A DNA stretch of 37,797 nt from Hypsibius dujardini (Eukaryota > Tardigrada > Eutardigrada > Parachela > Hypsibiidae): contig LRSR01009060.1 in assembly GCA_001579985.1 (NCBI GenBank), positions 1-37,797 of the forward strand, written 5' to 3'. This document shows, piece after piece, positions 33,462 to 37,797 of this stretch. Below the pieces are notes generated by a model. It was not told the DNA's origin. It made no database searches and worked only from the letters and a program-made list of their open reading frames with translations. Positions within the stretch are counted from its first letter, which is position 1, and the number at the start of each line of letters is the position of its first letter. A program made the translations under genes and the position numbers.

Positions 33462-36400
33462 GCAGCAGGCAGACAGACAGACAGACAGACAGATAGATAA
33501 GCGAACAGGCAGTTACTGGACACTGAAAAAGAGACAGAAGCATGCTAGACTTATCAGATCTTATCAGTACAGCACTTTACTTTCAGGGAGGAGTGGTTCA
33601 GCAAGTGTTTGTCCCAGCTCAAAACCGACATCATTCGCGCTAACAGCTTTGCACAGGAAGCGAAGTTGCTAGCCAAAGAACTAGGCAAAGACACGGACTA
33701 TCAAGTCACTCTACAGATTCCTGTTAACAACTTGACGCCGAATCGAAAAATATACTCCAGCCTAAGTGAGGCCGCCATCCTGGTCAAACGGAAACATCTA
33801 CCGAATCAGACCTGGTCTGTCGAAAAAATTCAGAATAAACTCGTCGATATGAGGGAGCTGTACACTTTATGGAAAGCACCGGAAATTCACTGCGTACGTT
33901 CACATGTTTCTGTGAAGTGGAGACTACCATGTAGTGTGCTTTTTTTCTGATGCAACCGTCATGTGGTGGATTGGTTGGAGTTTGGAGTTGCTGGCTTATT
34001 GGCTGATTAATTATTTACTGTTACGTTTGAATTTAGGAGGACCAGCGGTATTTGGATATTGACCCATTCTACGAGCACGAAGAGAATCACAATTTGATCG
34101 GCGTGGCCAATATCTACATGTCGGCTCTGTTCCACGATGTCGCCTTGGACTACAACGTTCCCATCGTCTCACAGCAGGGCGAGATTGTGGGCCGTCTCCA
34201 TGTTGAGATCGCGCGAGTGGGCGGTACACTGAGCATGGAAGATCGTGAAGGTGATGCAGGTGGAGACAGCTTCGGTGAGAGTGAAGATGAGAACGGCGAT
34301 GGCGGCTGGGGTGAAGACTGCTCGGAAACCTCGGAATACGATCAGCCGGAAGTCCAAAGGAATGACGTTGTGTGTCGAGTACGTATAAGAATTATCTACT
34401 TGGCTGACTCGTCCTTGCGACTTGTTCTCTCTGTCTCAAGTCATGAACCTCGTCTAAAATAGAAATTTATTTCCAGATTTCGATTAAGGAAGCAACCGGA
34501 CTGCCACCAGCCTTCGCCAATTTTGTCTTCTGTCAGTATGTTTTCTGGGGAGAGAAAGACGCAATGGTGGTCCCTCATTTGCCTGCCCGGAACCATCTGA
34601 CCAGAGCGAAGGATGGCGTCCGGTTCAAGTTTAACTATTCGCATGTAAAAACTGATTTTCTGGTTAAATTCAAAGTGACACACAGGGACATGGAGCAGTA
34701 TTATTCTGTTATAGGACCACACCACTACTCTGAATGAAGACTTCTTCGAGTTTTGTCAAGATGGCTCATTGTCTATTCAAGTATGGGGTCATAAGCACGC
34801 CGGAATGGACGCAGAATGGGAAGTCAATAACAAGCTGGACTTTAAAAGCAAGACCATCGCCGACCAGTAAGGCTATCCCGGTGTCTTATCTGTCTGCCTG
34901 CCTGTCTGTTTGTCTGTCTGGCTGTCTGGCTATCTGTCTGTCTGCCTGTCTGTCTGTCTGCCTGTTCGTTTGTCTGGTGTTCTAACTGTTTTCCTGTCTG
35001 TTTGTCTGCCTGGCTGTCTGTCTGTCTGTCTGCCTGCCTGCTTGCCTGCCTGCCTGCTTGCCTGCCTGCTTGCCTGCCTGCCATTTTCCGCTGTGTTTAC
35101 CTGTCCTGCTTGCGCAGGCCGGCGTTCTGTTAGCACAAATATCTGCCGATGCATTTCTCACATCATTCATCGCTGAGCATCATTCTGCATTTTCAGTTGG
35201 AGTGAAGTGAGCAGAAAACTAGACTTGATTGTGGAAATTCGTGAGCTGAACGAACAGGGTGTCTACGCCCCCGTGGATGTCCTTCCGCTTCCGGATGCGA
35301 ATGTTTTAACTGGCGGTGTGTACCAGCTGCGGCATGGCCAGCAACGTCACATTCACGTCAAGGTCACCCCAGCCGCCAAAGTCGGCTTCCTCCCGATTAG
35401 TGTCTCGTCCATCGTCGGCGCGCATATCGGTTCGATTGATGAGCGGGATCTTCTGCAACAACGCGGCCTCGATTCCTATCAGGAGGACGATTTGAAATCA
35501 TTGCGAAGCAAGTGGGAAGAGGCTCTGAAAAAACGCCGGGATCATTTGAACCGTGAAATGGAGAAGCTTGCCAGCAAGACCGGTAAGCTACATGGACCCC
35601 TTGATGTTTAAGTACTGTATGCTTTTGAGAAATTCGTTTTTGTAGTTAAAAATGAAGGAGACATTGAACGGGAAAAAAACCTGCACGATCAACTGCTGAC
35701 ATGGTCCGAGGAGCTCAGCTCGGTTCACGTGCCGTCCCCGGACAGTGGCATTCCCGGTGCCCCCGCACAAGGGTTCGTTCCAAATCCAACCACAACTTTC
35801 GATTAGTCCTCCAATTAGTTACAACGTGGTTTTTGTGTGTGCAGGCCACCTCGAGAGGGAATGGAGATGCACTTGCCAGTCCTCTTCATGGATCTGCAAC
35901 CGGACGACGTTCGTACTTCCACTCCCCTGCACGATCAGTACCTCGTCGTGGGAGCCACGACAGAAATTCCACGGGAGAAGAGCAACACGTTTGTCGACTT
36001 ACCGCAAATCCGAACGGATGCTAACAAGCCGGTACGATTCAGATCCTCGTTGTCTTGCACTTGAACTAACGCTGACGTGGGTATCTTTTCAGTCGGAAGC
36101 GACCTTCTCCTGGGACTCATCACGGCACGATTCGCCAGCCTTGAATTGCGTCACACCGGCGCATCACTATGTCTACATGATAGTGCGGGCAATCGTCCGC
36201 CTGACTCACCCTGCTCCCCTTGACCTGGTGCTGAGGAAACGGATCTGCTTGGCTATCGTCAAGAAGCGCCCGTCTTACTTCTCTTCGTTCATGCAGAAGG
36301 TCACCGGTCGGGCGGATAAGATGCTTCCGTTCACGGGCGTCACTTATCAGATCGTTTCTAGCTTGCCAAAGGTACTTTATTATTGTAACATTGCATGCCA

Positions 36401-37797
36401 ATGCTAATAACCTTGTGTTCATCCCTCTAGGCATCAGAGGAAACAGAGGACCGATCACAACTGGCCCTCCTCGCCTGCGCCTCAGACGCTGTCGACGGGC
36501 GGATCAACGGCGAGTCGTACATCGATCTGTACCTGCGCAACGTCCTCAGTGTGGAGATGCTGCTCAAACGGGAACGTGACGGACAGGAGATTAAGATCAA
36601 GGAACAGCTCGCTCGTCTGGGCAAACCCTTGCGAAAAACCAACAGTGTCCCCACCGGCATTGGTCACGTAAGTGTCCACCGGGACGAAATTATGCAGACA
36701 GTGTCAAATGTATTACCTGGGGTGCATTTGCAGTTCTCGCGGTCCAGCGATATCATATCCAGCATTCGTGACATTCGTGGACCTCTTAGTTCCACCCTCG
36801 TAGAGACGAATGGGCCACAGGAGAACGGAAACTCTGATGGAAAGGATCGGCGACCACTCCGAGGTACGGTACTTGTACTGCCTATTTGACTCACTTTGCT
36901 TTGTCTACATTCTTTGCGGGCTGTGGGCTTTGGTGATGTGGGCATGGTGTGCTTAATCTAACGGGTGATTTTTCTCGGTCAGGCCGTCCAACGTTTCTGA
37001 ACATTCGCCCGGTGGTGGGAAGTCTCTGTATGTTCTTTGTTTACTCTCTCAGCGCTTCCCGCGTCTTGAGCATATCTTCTTATGTGCCATTATTTTAGCT
37101 GGGGCTTCACCTGCTGATACCTATACCGCGACACCTTCAAAGTACGCCACTCGTATGCTACCCGTTATGGAGGAACAGCCAACGGAAACTGGCACCGAGA
37201 AAGAGGTCACCTCGCCGCTCATCGATTCCATCTCGGAAGGCCTCTCTGACAGTAATCACAGCCTCAAGTCGCAAATTTCCGTTGAGCGGGAAGACAACTC
37301 CCAATCGCCATCGATGAAGGAGAGCAGTATGCCAAACAGCGAAAGTCTCAGCGGACTGTCGACCGGCGGCGTGGACTCGCAGAACAACACTCAGTCATCC
37401 CTGTCTGACAGCGGCTGCAGCGCTCGCAGCTCCAACGTTTCACCCGAACTCGATGCCGGCTACCCGGAAACAAGTGAACACACTCACGGAGGAGGACACA
37501 CTCACGGAGGAGGACACACTCACGGAGGAGGTCGGGGCGTTGATGCGATGTTGGTCAATGGGAACGGTGCGGATGAGGTCGACCACAGCCGTGACGTGCC
37601 GATTAAAGAGGAGAAGGATCCGAACACTTCCCGTACCCTGGAGGAAGTGTCTTTTTCGGATAAGAAATCGATCATTGATGATCTAATCGGTCAGTGGGGA
37701 GATGCTGGAAAAATAACCCGGGTATTGTTCGTGGTTGGCGAAAGTACACATGCATTTCCTTCAGTTTCAGAATCAGATGATGCGACCAGTGTCAAGT
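15769..37797 (+). CDS. KIF13: Kinesin-3 motor, KIF13/Khc-73 type (3' end outside window)
   Basis: This is a plus-end microtubule motor for vesicle transport. Exons: 15769-15832, 16454-16544, 27749-27819, 27899-27991, 28285-28465, 28663-28750, 28815-28949, 29461-29573, 29662-29773, 29881-30093, 30165-30266, 31664-31798, 32241-32371, 32508-32617, 32771-32905, 33151-33379, 33587-33893, 34037-34378, 34477-34644, 34715-34866, 35197-35582, 35646-35772, 35845-36031, 36093-36371, 36431-36667, 36734-36863, 37099-37689, 37765-37797 (cut). All phases agree; about 1647 aa are in view. The motor (about 8-355) has P-loop GQTGSGKS (104-111), switch [11 protein letters not shown] (215-224), switch II DLAGSE (254-259) and [12 protein letters not shown]. 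The loop-12 K-loop is lysine-poor (SGSKAKGA, 295-302). An FHA domain (about 422-546) follows, then a short coiled coil, the MAGUK-binding-stalk-like region, a KIF1/KIF13 C-terminal domain (starting at HWSEVSRKL), SGIPGAPA, and a Ser-rich tail with a His-Gly repeat. The CAP-Gly domain of KIF13B would lie beyond the edge. The start could also be the second Met, at 15784. Confidence 0.95.
15833..16453 (+). other. KIF13 intron 1
   Basis: This 621-bp intron has donor GAG/GTACGC and acceptor GATGCCATTGCAG. A 27-bp perfect tandem duplication occupies 16039-16092 (it begins GCGTAGGAGCTGTGCC), and an AGAAAGA run occurs near 16270. No coding content is seen. Confidence 0.8.
17299..17341. repeat. CTGT tetranucleotide array 1
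   Basis: A short CTGT run with TG interruptions lies in KIF13 intron 2. It is the first of a series of similar arrays confined to this gene. Confidence 0.9.
17972..18045. repeat. CTGT tetranucleotide array 2
   Basis: About eighteen uninterrupted CTGT units make this the purest array of the series. Lack of interruptions suggests it is young or unstable in length. Confidence 0.95.
19353..19480. repeat. CTGT tetranucleotide array 3
   Basis: A pure CTGT core (19353-19400) is followed by a degenerate tail with CTAT and CGGT variants. The leucine/cysteine/valine-rich ORFs over it are repeat translations. Confidence 0.9.
20581..20740. repeat. GACA array, opposite orientation to most
   Basis: The plus strand reads CAGACAGA, so CTGT lies on the minus strand. 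Pure GACA units fill the right half (about 20688-20723). The left half is mixed with GCA and GATA variants. Confidence 0.9.
22769..22890. other. Assembly gap of 122 Ns
   Basis: The run of N begins after CCGGGAGC and ends directly against GCCTGCCTGCC, the start of another tetranucleotide array. The gap most likely hides an unresolved part of that array, so its true length is unknown. Confidence 0.95.
22891..22995. repeat. CCTG/CTGT compound array next to gap
   Basis: A GCCT run at the gap edge is followed by degenerate CTGT units. The left boundary is lost in the N gap. Confidence 0.85.
24337..24540. repeat. GACA/GGCA compound array
   Basis: About eighteen pure GCAG units (roughly 24429-24500) are flanked by GACA units on both sides. 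On the minus strand this is a CTGT-CCTG-CTGT compound tract. It is the longest CCTG-type run in the window. Confidence 0.95.
25213..25415. repeat. CTGT/CCTG degenerate array
   Basis: Alternating CTGT, CCTG and CTTG units have many substitutions. They lie in KIF13 intron 2 and look old compared with the array at 17972. Confidence 0.85.
26358..26425. repeat. GACA array
   Basis: About ten pure ACAG units with a degenerate right flank. CTGT is on the minus strand. Confidence 0.9.
26896..27135. repeat. Long CTGT array with interruptions
   Basis: About 240 bp of CTGT units with TTGT, CGGT and TTAT interruptions. The purest stretch is around 27045-27085. It is the last array before KIF13 exon 3. 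Confidence 0.9.
28062..28115. repeat. 18-bp triplicate in KIF13 intron 4
   Basis: Three copies of TTAATTACCCGACGATCT lie in tandem, the third with TTCATT. No function is seen. Confidence 0.85.
29155..29243. repeat. CTGT/CCTG array in intron 7
   Basis: A short CTGT run is followed by about nine pure TGCC units (from about 29203). CCTG is therefore on the sense strand of the kinesin transcript. Confidence 0.9.
29264..29361. repeat. 25-bp tandem repeat in intron 7
   Basis: Four copies of a unit carry CATACATGTCTGGCATGTC, one copy four bases shorter. Each unit includes the self-complementary ACATGT. It follows directly on the CCTG array. Confidence 0.85.
30437..30735. repeat. CTGT array in intron 11
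   Basis: Nearly 300 bp of CTGT, TTGT and CTCT units, interrupted throughout by CTCTCTGG motifs. It is the longest of the series apart from what the gap may conceal. Confidence 0.9.
31322..31386. repeat. 20-bp triplicate in intron 11
   Basis: Three near-perfect copies of CGTCCTTGTAAGATCATAGC; the first begins with AGTCC. No function is seen. Confidence 0.9.
31799..32240 (+). other. KIF13 intron 12
   Basis: This 442-bp intron splits the FHA domain between YYLT and ERNSVGRP. Donor is ACC/GTGAGT and acceptor TTTCCATTTGTAG. Most of it is a CTGT-type array. Confidence 0.85.
31905..32165. repeat. CTGT array in intron 12
   Basis: Degenerate CTGT/CTAT units have two purer cores (about 31960-31982 and 32044-32068). 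The cysteine-rich ORF over it is not a gene. Confidence 0.9.
33405..33495. repeat. GACA array in intron 16
   Basis: Two GACA runs are separated by GCAGCAGGCA. CTGT is on the minus strand. The intron is only 207 bp, so the array makes up nearly half of it. Confidence 0.95.
34867..35196 (+). other. KIF13 intron 20 with CTGT/CCTG array
   Basis: This 330-bp intron has donor CA/GTAAGG and acceptor CTGCATTTTCAG. It is about two thirds tetranucleotide repeat (34885-35085), with CTGT units giving way to TGCC/TGCT units toward the 3' side. No coding content. Confidence 0.9.
36668..36733 (+). other. Stop-free 66-nt KIF13 intron 25
   Basis: The donor CAC/GTAAGT and acceptor GGTGCATTTGCAG are both good. 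The intron is 66 nt, phase 0, and has no in-frame stop. Retention would add 22 residues without breaking the frame, so both protein forms are possible. Confidence 0.7.
37479..37532 (+). repeat. 18-bp coding repeat, HTHGGG x3
   Basis: Three tandem 18-bp units (CACACTCACGGAGGAGGA, the last ending GGT) encode HTHGGG three times at about residues 1567-1584 of the kinesin tail. The nucleotide identity is almost perfect, so the expansion is recent. It adds six histidines on a glycine-rich linker in a Ser/Thr/acidic region. Confidence 0.95.

Overview
This is a eukaryotic, animal window carrying three protein-coding genes, all interrupted by GT-AG introns. I assembled the exon chains by hand from reading frame, splice phase and family motifs. 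The order is an unc-4/Uncx-type paired-class homeobox gene (+, CDS 3160-6597, 3 exons, complete), a DNA mismatch-repair MSH6 gene (-, CDS 13802-7033, about 31 exons, complete or nearly so), and a kinesin-3 gene of the KIF13/Khc-73 type (+, CDS from 15769, 28 exons in view, running off the right edge before the expected CAP-Gly end). unc-4 and MSH6 are tail to tail, with stops about 435 bp apart. MSH6 and KIF13 are head to head across about 2 kb of upstream sequence.

The gene set (Groucho-type homeobox repressor, MutS-alpha subunit, FHA kinesin-3) indicates a bilaterian animal. MSH6 has many short introns, mostly 60-100 bp, and simple tandem repeats are frequent, which suggests a small-genome invertebrate. 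A tardigrade-like ecdysozoan is a guess that I cannot prove from the sequence.

Layout: 1-3159 is non-coding 5' flank of unc-4 with four tandem repeats, one of them inside a MITE-like element with 62-bp inverted ends (1304-1762) and one abutting the unc-4 start codon. 3160-6597 is unc-4; its second intron contains a TG run, a 22-bp tandem repeat and a long inverted repeat. 6598-7032 is the shared 3' region with a 21-bp minisatellite. 7033-13802 is MSH6. 13803-15768 is the divergent upstream region, with six CCAAT boxes and two full CRE palindromes. 15769-37797 is KIF13, whose 11.2-kb second intron and several later introns hold fourteen CTGT/CCTG-type tetranucleotide arrays and one 122-N assembly gap.

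The genes do not form one pathway: they act in neuronal transcriptional repression, mismatch repair and microtubule transport. The most unusual coding observation is in MSH6. The catalytic Walker B glutamate reads as valine (codon 7676-7674) in an otherwise intact ATPase. Other points of interest are the histidine-glycine repeat in the kinesin tail, the stop-free 66-nt kinesin intron, and the MITE-like element whose inner inverted-repeat sequence has expanded into a 15-bp array. I found no gene system that is clearly new, no rRNA, tRNA or CRISPR, and no transposase reading frame.
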